DNA of 64,000 nucleotides, from positions 60,259 to 124,258 of the forward strand of contig CALKUH010000038.1 of assembly GCA_937996795.1 (NCBI GenBank). Reading direction: 5' to 3'. A model generated the notes under the pieces. The model saw only the letters and a list, made by a program, of their open reading frames with translations, was not told the origin of the DNA and did no database searches. Shown piece after piece: positions 35,887 through 43,707 of the stretch. The position numbers and the translations under genes were made by a program. How positions within the stretch are numbered: the first letter of the stretch is position 1; each line of letters starts with the position of its first letter. The stretch is from an uncultured Verrucomicrobiota bacterium. GTDB lineage: Bacteria > Verrucomicrobiota > Kiritimatiellia > CAIVKH01.

Positions 35887-36603
35887 GTGAAAAACGACTG
35901 GACCAACGTAGATCTGAACGACCCGAAAGCGGTGCTGGCGCGAGCGCTGGAGCTGTACCACCCACGCATTGCGCTGGCGTCGAGTTTCAGCCTGGAGGAC
36001 GCGGTGGTCCTCGACCTGCTGATGAGCCTGCGCAAGGACGCGCGCGTCTTCGCGCTGGATACGGGCCGGCTGAACCCGGAAACCTACGAGTGCGCGGAGG
36101 ATCTGCGCCGCCGCTATGGCGTCCAGATCGAGTGGTATTTCCCGAAACACGACGCGGTCGAATCCTTGGAACGCAGCAAGGGGCTGTTCTCCTTTAAAGA
36201 GAGCGTCGAGAACCGGAAGGAATGCTGCGGCATCCGCAAAGTCGAGCCGCTGAACCGCGCCCTGTCAGGCCTGGACGCGTGGATCACCGGGCTGCGCCGC
36301 GAACAGAGCGTCACCCGCACGGACCTGGCCGCGGTGGAGACGGACGCCGCGCACGGCGGCATCGCCAAGATCAATCCGCTCGCCGGCTGGACGTTGAGCG
36401 ACACCTGGGCCTACGCCCGCGAGAAGCGCATCCCCTACAACCGGCTTTACGACATCGGCTACACCTCCATCGGCTGCGCCCCCTGCACCCGCGCCATCGA
36501 ACCGGGCGAGGACCAGCGCGCGGGCCGCTGGTGGTGGGAAAACCCCGAACACAAGGAGTGCGGACTGCACCTGAACATGCGGTCGTGGAATCCCACCATT
36601 TAG
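35887..36603 (+). CDS. cysH: Assimilatory adenylyl-sulfate (APS) reductase
   Basis: Reduces APS to sulfite with thioredoxin or glutaredoxin. The 238-residue protein has the CC...CxxC cluster ligands of the APS-type enzyme (C113, C114 in KECCGIRKVEPL; C197, C200 in GCAPCTRAI), so it should use APS and carry a [4Fe-4S] cluster. The catalytic C225 is in the KECGLH tail, and SSFSLEDAVVLDLL and ALDTGRLNPETY form the substrate site. Absence of a CysC kinase nearby agrees with direct APS use. The start is GTG with no Shine-Dalgarno. Confidence 0.95.
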   Translation: MKNDWTNVDLNDPKAVLARALELYHPRIALASSFSLEDAVVLDLLMSLRKDARVFALDTGRLNPETYECAEDLRRRYGVQIEWYFPKHDAVESLERSKGLFSFKESVENRKECCGIRKVEPLNRALSGLDAWITGLRREQSVTRTDLAAVETDAAHGGIAKINPLAGWTLSDTWAYAREKRIPYNRLYDIGYTSIGCAPCTRAIEPGEDQRAGRWWWENPEHKECGLHLNMRSWNPTI

Positions 36604-36625
36604 GATGACGATGGGTTCGTCATTC

Positions 36626-36690
36626 TTCCAACGTCTGAAAAAATGTTTTATCCCGTTTGCAACGTCTGTAATTTGCAGGGCCTGTTAAAG
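36626..36690 (+). repeat. Interspersed repeat, family C (copy 2)
   Basis: TTCCAACGTCTGAAAAAATG ... GTTTGCAACGTCTGTAATTT, about 65 nt, the same order as at 8195-8258. It fills the gap between cysH and cysD and ends 2 nt before the cysD ATG, so cysD has no normal Shine-Dalgarno. Confidence 0.8.
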
Positions 36691-36692
36691 AC

Positions 36693-37592
36693 ATGAATTA
36701 CCGGTTATCTCATCTCGAAGCACTGGAGGCGGAGTCGATCTTCATCCTGCGCGAGGTCGCGGCGGAGTTCCAGCGGCCGGTGCTGCTGTTCTCCGGCGGC
36801 AAGGATTCGATCTGCATGCTGCGCCTCGCGGAAAAGGCGTTCCGTCCGGCGAAGTTCCCGTTCCCCCTGATGCACATCGACACGGGGCACAATTTCCCGG
36901 AACTGATCGACTTCCGCGACCGCCGCGCGGCACAGCTCGGCGAAAAACTGATCGTGCGCACGGTCGAGGACGCCATCGCGAAGGGCATCGCGCGCCCGAC
37001 GCCCGGCGAGTCGAGCCGGAACCGGCTGCAGACCCCCACCCTGCTCGCGGCGATCGAGGAGTTCAAATTCGACTGCGCCATCGGCGGCGCGCGGCGCGAT
37101 GAGGAGAAGGCACGCGCGAAGGAGCGCATCTTCTCGTTCCGCGACGCGTTCGGCCAGTGGGACCCGAAGAACCAGCGGCCCGAAATCTGGAACCTCTACA
37201 ACACGCGCATCAACCCCGGCGAACACATGCGCGCGTTCCCGCTCAGCAACTGGACGGAGCTGGACGTGTGGCAGTACATCGAGCGCGAAAAGCTGGAAAT
37301 CCCGTCGATCTATTTCAGCCACCGACGCCAGGTCGTCCGCCGCGACGGCCAGTGGCTGCCGGTGAGCGACCTGCTCGTGCCGAAGCCGAACGAGGAGGTG
37401 CGCGAACTCAGCGTGCGCGTCCGCACGATCGGCGACATCTCCTGCACCGGCTGCGTCGAGTCGCCGGCGGACAACGTGCGCGACATCATCGCGGAAATCG
37501 CCGCGGCGAAGGTCACCGAGCGCGGCAGCCGCGCGGATGACAAGCGCTCGGAGACATCGATGGAAGACCGGAAGCGCGAGGGGTATTTCTAA
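36693..37592 (+). CDS. cysD: Sulfate adenylyltransferase subunit 2
   Basis: The catalytic subunit of ATP sulfurylase, which forms APS from ATP and sulfate. 299 residues with the PP-loop SGGKDS (34-39), HIDTGHNFPELIDFRD, CAIGGARRDEEKARAKERIF and GDISCTGCVES. Its TAA shares one base with the cysN ATG, indicating coupling. Confidence 0.97.
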   Translation: MNYRLSHLEALEAESIFILREVAAEFQRPVLLFSGGKDSICMLRLAEKAFRPAKFPFPLMHIDTGHNFPELIDFRDRRAAQLGEKLIVRTVEDAIAKGIARPTPGESSRNRLQTPTLLAAIEEFKFDCAIGGARRDEEKARAKERIFSFRDAFGQWDPKNQRPEIWNLYNTRINPGEHMRAFPLSNWTELDVWQYIEREKLEIPSIYFSHRRQVVRRDGQWLPVSDLLVPKPNEEVRELSVRVRTIGDISCTGCVESPADNVRDIIAEIAAAKVTERGSRADDKRSETSMEDRKREGYF

Positions 37593-38908
37593 TGTTCACT
37601 CACGCACTCAACGAAAAATCCGAGCTGCTCCGCTTCTCCACGTCCGGCAGCGTGGACGACGGGAAGAGCACGCTGATCGGGCGCCTGCTGTTCGACACGA
37701 AGCTGATTTTCGAGGACACGCTGGAGACGCTGCAGCGGTCGGCGGACATCACGGGCGAGGGCTCGATCAACCTCGCGAACCTCACGGACGGCCTGCGCGC
37801 GGAGCGCGAACAGGGCATCACCATCGACGTGGCCTACCGCTACTTCGCGACGCCGAACCGGAAGTTCATCGTGGCCGACACGCCGGGCCACATCCAGTAC
37901 ACGCGCAACATGATCACCGGCGCATCCACGGCGAACCTGTCGATCATCCTCGTGGACGCGCGGCAGGGCGTGGTCGAGCAGACGCGGCGGCACGCGTACA
38001 TCGCGTCGATGCTGCGCATCCCGCATCTTGTCGTCTGCATCAACAAGATGGACCTGGTCGGCTTTTCGGAGACGGTCTTCCACGAAATCCGCGAGAAGTT
38101 CCGCGAATTCGCGACGCGCCTGCACATCCAGGACATCACTTTCATCCCGGTGTCCGCGCTGCTCGGCGACAACATCGTCGAGCGCTCCACGAACATGCCG
38201 TGGTACATGGGCCCGCCGCTGCTGCGCCACCTTGAGGAGGTGTACATCGGCACGGACCTCGACCTGAGCGACCCGCGCTTCCCGGTGCAGTACGTCGTCC
38301 GCCCGCGCGACGACAAGTACCACGATTTCCGAGGCCTCGCGGGCCAGATCACGGGCGGCGTGTTCAAGGTCGGCGACACGGTGAAGGTGCTGCCCAGCGG
38401 CAAGACATCGAGGATCGCCGCGATCCACACCTACGACGGCGAGGTGCAGGAGGCGTTCAACCCGATGTCGGTGCAGCTGCTGCTGGAGGACGACCTCGAC
38501 GTGAGCCGCGGCGACATGCTGGTGCGGCCGGACAACCTGCCGTACGTCAGCTCGGATTTCGAGGCGCGCATCTGTTGGATGAGCGAGGAGCCCCTGCTGC
38601 CGAACCGCAAGTATGTGATCCGCCACACGACTCGGATGACCCGCTGCATGGTGCGCGAGATCAAGTCGCGCTTTAATTTCAGCACGCTGATGCCGGAGCG
38701 CCCGGTGCAGCAGCTCGGCCTGAACGACATCGGCCGCATCACGCTCAAGACGATGGTCCCGCTCTGCTTCGACCCCTACGCGAAGAACCGCTACACGGGC
38801 AGTTTCATCCTCGCGGACGAGGCGACCAACGCGACCGTCGCGGCGGGCATGATCCAGGAACCGCAGAAGTCGGTGCCCGGCACGGACGACGCGGAGTACA
38901 TTATCTAG
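37592..38908 (+). CDS. cysN: Sulfate adenylyltransferase subunit 1 (GTPase)
   Basis: An EF-Tu-like GTPase that drives ATP sulfurylase. 438 residues: G1 GSVDDGKST (19-27), G2 region EREQGITIDVAYRYF, G3 DTPGH (96-100), G4 NKMD (near 151), then two beta-barrel domains. No APS kinase (CysC) domain is fused at the C-terminus, which agrees with the APS-type reductase next door. Confidence 0.97.
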   Translation: MFTHALNEKSELLRFSTSGSVDDGKSTLIGRLLFDTKLIFEDTLETLQRSADITGEGSINLANLTDGLRAEREQGITIDVAYRYFATPNRKFIVADTPGHIQYTRNMITGASTANLSIILVDARQGVVEQTRRHAYIASMLRIPHLVVCINKMDLVGFSETVFHEIREKFREFATRLHIQDITFIPVSALLGDNIVERSTNMPWYMGPPLLRHLEEVYIGTDLDLSDPRFPVQYVVRPRDDKYHDFRGLAGQITGGVFKVGDTVKVLPSGKTSRIAAIHTYDGEVQEAFNPMSVQLLLEDDLDVSRGDMLVRPDNLPYVSSDFEARICWMSEEPLLPNRKYVIRHTTRMTRCMVREIKSRFNFSTLMPERPVQQLGLNDIGRITLKTMVPLCFDPYAKNRYTGSFILADEATNATVAAGMIQEPQKSVPGTDDAEYII

Positions 38909-38910
38909 GC

Positions 38911-38985
38911 CGTCGTCCTCGTCGTACACGCACTCGTTCACGTTCACGGAACCGGGTACGTGTACGTGAAGGTGAACGTGTACGA
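38911..38985. repeat. Interspersed repeat, family B (copy 2)
   Basis: A palindrome of ACGCACTCGTTCACGTTCACG and ACGTGTACGTGAAGGTGAAC units between cysN and the precorrin-2 dehydrogenase gene. Its left end (GTCGTCCTCGTCG) recalls family A. It nearly fills the 80-nt gap. Confidence 0.7.
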
Positions 38986-38988
38986 ATC

Positions 38989-39678
38989 ATGAGCACAGAA
39001 CCCAGCACCCCCGCCCCGCTGCCGAAACCCGGCGCACCGCGCTACAAGGCCTTTCCCGTGGCGTGGGTGGCGACGTGCAGGAAGCTGCTGGTCATCGGCG
39101 GCGGCTACGAGACGGACGCGCGGATCCGCCACGCGCTGGGGTTCGACTGGAAACAGATCAGTGTCGTCGCGCGGTCGCTGACGCCGTCCCTGCTGGCCTT
39201 TGCGCGGGCCGACCTGCGGATCAGCCTGCACGAGCGCGAGGCGCTGGAGGATGACGTGGCCTACGCGGATTTTGTATTCGAGGACAGCGGCGATCCGTTC
39301 GCCGCCCTGCGCATCCGGGACTGGTGCGAGCGCCATCACAAGCCGTTGAACGCGTGCGACAAGCCGGATTTGTGCGATTTGTTCTATGTCTCCCTCGTGC
39401 CGGTGGGCCCGATGATCCTCGGCATCAGCAGCGGCGGCGACGCCCCGGCGGTATCGGCGGCCCTGCGCCGCTGGCTCGAGCAGCAGGTCGGGCCGGGCTG
39501 GGCCATGGCCGCCCGCGTGATGGCCGATTTGCGCCGCTCGCTGCCCGGTGGACAGGCGCGGATGGCTGTGCTAAAAAACATCGCTCGGCATCCGTCGTTT
39601 GAACGCCTCGCGGTGGACAACGATGAAGCCGGATTGCGCACGCTTATTGAAGATGAACTTCGTCGGATGCCAGCTTGA
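38989..39678 (+). CDS. Precorrin-2 dehydrogenase/sirohydrochlorin ferrochelatase-type protein
   Basis: 229 residues resembling the CysG N-terminal, SirC or Met8 domain, which oxidises precorrin-2 with NAD and may insert iron to form siroheme. Visible are the Rossmann loop LLVIGGGYETDARI, then LRIRDWCERHHKPLNACDKP and LCDLFYVSLVPVGPMILGIS, equivalent to the NxVD...F..pa.v..g.l.iaiST segment. The N-terminus carries a Pro-rich extension. It is followed by the GluTR gene, overlapping by 26 nt. Confidence 0.87.
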   Translation: MSTEPSTPAPLPKPGAPRYKAFPVAWVATCRKLLVIGGGYETDARIRHALGFDWKQISVVARSLTPSLLAFARADLRISLHEREALEDDVAYADFVFEDSGDPFAALRIRDWCERHHKPLNACDKPDLCDLFYVSLVPVGPMILGISSGGDAPAVSAALRRWLEQQVGPGWAMAARVMADLRRSLPGGQARMAVLKNIARHPSFERLAVDNDEAGLRTLIEDELRRMPA

Positions 39679-40546
39679 ATTGAAGACGCCCCACGAGCGG
39701 GAGCGGATTGTGGAAGACTTGCGCCGCTCGGCGACCCCGATGCTGGTGCTCAACACCTGCCAGCGTCTGGAGACGTTCGGGTTCAACATCCCGACGATCG
39801 ATTCCGCCGAGCTGCTGCAAACCTGGAATGCGCGGGAGGCCTTTGAACGGCTCGCCCGCATCGCCGCCGGGCTCGAAAGCCGCATCCTCGGCGAACTCGA
39901 GGTGATCGGCCAGGTGCGCACCGCCTACAAGGAGTTCCGCGCGAACGGTGGCTCCGGGCTCCACACGCTGGACCGCATTTTCCAGGATGCCCTTGCGCTC
40001 GCGCGCGCGGCGCGGCGGGAAAGCGGCATCGACCAGAACCTCACCTCGCTCAGCGGGCTGGCGGCGCGCGCGCTGCTGGACCGCGTCCCGGCAGGCGCCC
40101 ACCTCGCGGTGGTCGGCGCGGGCTCGCTGGCGGCGAGCACGGCGCGCTACCTCACGAAACGCGGAAACTGCCCGCTGCGGGTCGCGAGCCGCTGCCCGGA
40201 AAACGCCGTGACGCTTGCGGTCGAGCTCGGCGGATTCGGCACCGGCCTCGATGAACTGGCCCACCTCTTCCACGGCGTCAGCGGCGTGATCACCGCCACC
40301 GCGGCCCCGCACGCGCTTGTCTTCCCGCACCACCTGGAAAACGCCGCGCGGCCGCTGGTGATTGTGGACATGGGCGTGCCGGCGGATTGCAGCCCCGACG
40401 TCGCCAAACTGCCCGGCGTCACGTACATCGGACTCGGCGAAATCGAGGCCAAGGCCCAGTACAACTCGGACGAACGGCGCCAGCGCGCCGCCACGGCCGC
40501 CCGCATCATCCACGACGGAGCCCAGGCGTGGTCGCCCCGCGCTTGA
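39653..40546 (+). CDS. hemA: Short glutamyl-tRNA reductase
   Basis: Reduces Glu-tRNA to glutamate-1-semialdehyde, the first step of C5 tetrapyrrole synthesis. The 297-residue protein keeps the catalytic cysteine (C36, LNTCQRLE), GLESRILGELEVIGQVRTAY and the NADPH-binding VVGAGSLAAS, but is about 120 residues shorter than usual: the N-terminal domain is trimmed and the C-terminal helical dimerisation domain is missing. Start ATG 39653 gives MNFVGCQLEL. Its genomic place beside sulfate genes suggests a siroheme role. Confidence 0.87.
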   Translation: MNFVGCQLELKTPHERERIVEDLRRSATPMLVLNTCQRLETFGFNIPTIDSAELLQTWNAREAFERLARIAAGLESRILGELEVIGQVRTAYKEFRANGGSGLHTLDRIFQDALALARAARRESGIDQNLTSLSGLAARALLDRVPAGAHLAVVGAGSLAASTARYLTKRGNCPLRVASRCPENAVTLAVELGGFGTGLDELAHLFHGVSGVITATAAPHALVFPHHLENAARPLVIVDMGVPADCSPDVAKLPGVTYIGLGEIEAKAQYNSDERRQRAATAARIIHDGAQAWSPRA

Positions 40547-42528
40547 TCGCCGTCGCACGCGCCAGCCGACTTTCCCGCATCCAGACGGAGGAGGCGCTGC
40601 TCGCCATCCGCGCCGTGCTGCCCGAAGGCGGTTCCGTCGACGTCCGCCATCTGGAAACCCCCGGCGACCGCGATCTCCGCACGCCGCTGACCGATCCATC
40701 GGTGCCCGACGATTTTTTCACGCGCGACCTCGACGAGGCGCTGCGCTCGGGCGCCGCCGACCTCGCGGTACATTCGGCCAAGGACCTGCCCCAGCGTCCG
40801 GCCAAGGGCCTGATCGTGGCGGCGCTGTTGCCGGCGCGCGACATCCGCGAGGCGCTGGTCGTGCGCCGGGGCCTGGCGGAGGACCGCATCGCGGTCGTCG
40901 GCACCAGCAGCCCCCGCCGCGAAGCGGAACTGCGCAAGCTCCATCCGCTCGTCGAAATGCGTCCGCTGCGCGGGACGATCGAACAGCGCCTGCAACGGCT
41001 CGACGCGGGCGAATACGACGCGGTGATCATGGCCGCGTGCGCGCTCGAGCGCCTCGGGCTGGCGGCGCGGATCACGCGCTTCCTGCCTTTTGAACCGGTG
41101 CCGCAGCAGGGCCGGCTCGCCATCGTCGTGCGCGAGGACCGCGCGGACCTGCTCGCGCTGTTGCGCCCGCTCGATGTGCGGCGTTCGGCGGGACTGGTCG
41201 CGCTGGTCGGCTGCCCGGCGGAGGCGGACCTGATTTCGCACCGCGCGGAACATTACCTGCGGCGGGCGGACGTCATCCTGCACGACCGCCTCCTGCCCGA
41301 ACGCATCCTGCGGCAGGCCACGGGCCGCCTGGTCCCCGTCGGCAAAACCGGCGGCGGCCCCTCCACGCCGCAACTCGACATTCACCGCCACATGCTGCAC
41401 GAAGCGGAACAGGGCCGCCTTGTCGTTCGGCTGCACGGCGGCGACCCGGGCATTTACGGACGGCTGGGCGACGAGATTGAGTTCCTCTCGCAGTGGAACA
41501 TCCGGTTCGACGTCGTGCCCGCGCTGACAGCGGCGCAACTGGCCGCGGCCCGCGCCCATGCGCCGCTCACGCACCGCGGCTTCAACCACCGCGTCACACT
41601 GGCCACCGCGCGTCCCGGCGCGGGGTTCGACGACGTGCCGTTCACCGGTCCTGATGTCGGCCCGGTGGCGATTTACATGGGCGTGCAAAGCGCCGCCGAG
41701 GTGGCCGCCAAACTGCGCGCGGCGGGCTGGCCGGATTCGACGCCGGTGCTCGCCTCCGAGCGGATCGGCTACGAGGACGAACGGCTCCAGACCCTGACCC
41801 TCGCGGAAGCCCCGGCCCGCGCGTTTGAAACACCGGCCGTTTTCCTGGTCGGCTTCCGCTCCTTCCCCGCCCCGCGCTACACCCTCTTCACGGGCACCGA
41901 TCCCGACCACTTCCTCACGCACGGCCCGCTGCTGCCCTGGCCGCTGATCCGGCTGGAGTCCGTGCCGCTCGCGGAACGCGCCGCGCTGCTCGCGGAACAG
42001 CTTCCCGCTGTCGACGGCATCCTGTTCCCCTCGCGCTTCGCGGTGAACAGCTTCATGGAGGCGCTGCTCGACACGGCCGACGCGCGCGCGCTCCACGGCA
42101 AACGCCTGCTCGCCGTCGGTCCCGCCACGGAACAGGAGCTGCGCCAGTACGGCTTGCGGGCGGACGGCGCCGCGGACAATTTGGGCGGCGTGCGCACGCT
42201 GGTGGAAAAAATCACGCCCGCCTTCGCGGGGCGCTATCTCTATCCCTGCTCCGACGCCGCGCCGCAGCCCGAGCGGGTCGACGCGCTGCGCGCGCACCGG
42301 ATCGACCTCGTCCCCCGCATCTTCTATCGCAACGTGCGGCTGCCCGCGCGCCCGCTGCCCCGCCTCCCGTTCACCCGCGTCCTGTTCACCAGCACGACAA
42401 CGGTGCGCGCGTACTTCGACGCGCATCCGGAGGAGCGGCGGGCGAACCGCACCTGGCTGGCCGTCGGCCCCTCCACCCTGAAGGCCCTGCAGGACCTCGG
42501 CCTCAACGCGGAAGCGATACGTTCTTAG
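40528..42528 (+). CDS. HemC-SUMT-HemD fusion (uroporphyrinogen and siroheme synthesis)
   Basis: 666 residues joining three enzymes. Residues 1-221: hydroxymethylbilane synthase domains 1-2 (VHSAKDLP with the catalytic Asp, GTSSPRREAELRK, RLDAGEYDAVIMAACALERL). Residues 222-447: uroporphyrinogen-III C-methyltransferase (VVRLHGGDPGIYG, VPALTAAQLAAARAHAPLTH). Residues 448-666: uroporphyrinogen-III synthase (GILFPSRFAVNSFMEALLDT, LLAVGPATEQELRQYGL). HemC domain 3, which carries the dipyrromethane cofactor cysteine, is not present: the chain passes from LPFEPVPQQGRLAIVVRED straight into SUMT. The SUMT loop GAGPGDP is changed to GCPAEAD. GTG 40528 has GGAG 8 nt upstream and lies inside the hemA end; TTG 40543 is an alternative. 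Confidence 0.88.
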   Translation: MVAPRLIAVARASRLSRIQTEEALLAIRAVLPEGGSVDVRHLETPGDRDLRTPLTDPSVPDDFFTRDLDEALRSGAADLAVHSAKDLPQRPAKGLIVAALLPARDIREALVVRRGLAEDRIAVVGTSSPRREAELRKLHPLVEMRPLRGTIEQRLQRLDAGEYDAVIMAACALERLGLAARITRFLPFEPVPQQGRLAIVVREDRADLLALLRPLDVRRSAGLVALVGCPAEADLISHRAEHYLRRADVILHDRLLPERILRQATGRLVPVGKTGGGPSTPQLDIHRHMLHEAEQGRLVVRLHGGDPGIYGRLGDEIEFLSQWNIRFDVVPALTAAQLAAARAHAPLTHRGFNHRVTLATARPGAGFDDVPFTGPDVGPVAIYMGVQSAAEVAAKLRAAGWPDSTPVLASERIGYEDERLQTLTLAEAPARAFETPAVFLVGFRSFPAPRYTLFTGTDPDHFLTHGPLLPWPLIRLESVPLAERAALLAEQLPAVDGILFPSRFAVNSFMEALLDTADARALHGKRLLAVGPATEQELRQYGLRADGAADNLGGVRTLVEKITPAFAGRYLYPCSDAAPQPERVDALRAHRIDLVPRIFYRNVRLPARPLPRLPFTRVLFTSTTTVRAYFDAHPEERRANRTWLAVGPSTLKALQDLGLNAEAIRS

Positions 42529-42598
42529 GTGACGCGCCGCCCGACTTCTGGCATACGAGCGGCGTCAAAACCATGGACCTGTTGAGGAGTTTCTACGC

Positions 42599-43645
42599 AT
42601 GAACCTGCTGCGATGGCTTCCGATGGTGGCGCTGCTCGCCGCCCACACCGTTTCCGCCGACGAATATTTCATGGGCGGGCGCCCGGTGAATCCGGACAAA
42701 TCGTTTTCCATTTCCCTGTCGGGCGGGCAGGTGCAGGAAATCTCCGGCAGCGTCAATGAGACCACGCGCCGCCTGTTCGAGCTGGAAGGGCGCGACCCCT
42801 CTTCGTTCGACCCGGAGAGCTATTCGTTCGCCGAACTCGGCATTGAGGATAGCTACGCGACGGTCGGGTTCACCATGGAGAAAATGTGGCGCTACATCAC
42901 GCTGCGCGGCGATCTCTCCTACATGCAGGCCGACGCCAGTTCATCACCCCCGCGCGATTTCTTCATCGGGGTCAGCGACATTGAGTTCGAGGGCCGCTCC
43001 TACGAGTACATGAAGCTGGAGGAAGGCGTCCCGTTCGATGCCACGCTGGATGCGCTGCTCATCAGCTTCTCGCTCCAATACACGCCGTTCACCCTCGGCG
43101 CGGACCATGTGCTCTCGTTCACGCCGTTTGTCCATGCGGGCTTCTTCGCCATCGTCGGCACGTTTGACATCGAGCAGGGCGAGGCGAAGCGCATCCAGAT
43201 TTATGAGAACCCGCCGCGCGAATACGTCGTGGGCGGCAACGGCGACGGCGACATGGGCGGCTTCGCGCCGGAAATCGGCATCGGCGGCGAACTGCGTCTC
43301 TGGCTCGGCCGCAACGAATACGGCGACCGCGAACTCGCGGTGCAGGGCACCTACGCCATCTTCGAGTACGATGGCTCCTCCGACGCCCTCGGCATCAGCT
43401 CGCGCAACGAAAAGGACCTGGACGTCGATTACGACATGATCGAGGTGCGCGCCGCGTACTATCTGCCGATCAGCGCCGCGCTGGACCTGATCATCGGCGC
43501 GGAATACAAGATCATCACCGCCGATGCGGAAAGCAAATCCAAGGCGCGCACGCTGGAGGAAGCCCTGGTCAACCGCGAGAAATACGACAAGCAGATCGAC
43601 CTCGAAATCACGACAATCAACGCCTTCGTCGGCCTGCGGTTCTAG
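42599..43645 (+). CDS. Predicted outer-membrane beta-barrel protein, unknown
   Basis: 348 residues, not recognised. There is a signal peptide (MNLLRWLPMVALLAAHTVSA, cleavage before DEYF). The mature protein has alternating amphipathic strands (YITLRGDLSYMQADA, VLSFTPFVHAGFFAIVGTFD, LRLWLGRNEYGDRELAVQGT) and ends in NAFVGLRF, with a terminal Phe as expected for BAM-assembled barrels. A good GAGGAG lies 8 nt upstream. It begins 70 nt after the HemC fusion and may be a separate transcript. Confidence 0.65.
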   Translation: MNLLRWLPMVALLAAHTVSADEYFMGGRPVNPDKSFSISLSGGQVQEISGSVNETTRRLFELEGRDPSSFDPESYSFAELGIEDSYATVGFTMEKMWRYITLRGDLSYMQADASSSPPRDFFIGVSDIEFEGRSYEYMKLEEGVPFDATLDALLISFSLQYTPFTLGADHVLSFTPFVHAGFFAIVGTFDIEQGEAKRIQIYENPPREYVVGGNGDGDMGGFAPEIGIGGELRLWLGRNEYGDRELAVQGTYAIFEYDGSSDALGISSRNEKDLDVDYDMIEVRAAYYLPISAALDLIIGAEYKIITADAESKSKARTLEEALVNREKYDKQIDLEITTINAFVGLRF

Positions 43646-43659
43646 GCAGACCACGGGCA

Positions 43660-43695
43660 TTCAGGTGTCGGGAGTCCTGACACCCGACACCTGAA
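43660..43695. repeat. Palindromic repeat, family D (copy 2)
   Basis: A perfect 13-bp stem: TTCAGGTGTCGGG (43660-43672) with CCCGACACCTGAA (43683-43695) and a 10-nt loop. It lies between convergent genes and could serve as a terminator for both. Same family as 30048-30094. Confidence 0.8.
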
Positions 43696-43707
43696 ACCTG
43701 ATCCGTC

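Noticed and set aside
41160..41200. A sequencing frameshift explaining the missing HemC domain 3.
   Set aside because: The frame is continuous, SUMT begins within a few residues, and about 90 residues would have to be missing altogether. A frameshift alone cannot restore them.
40147..42426. Long open frame antisense to the HemC-SUMT-HemD fusion; similar ones lie opposite thrS (16759-18813) and opposite the GT-B/FIST genes (21499-23835).
   Set aside because: All are shadows of well-supported genes with clear catalytic motifs on the other strand.
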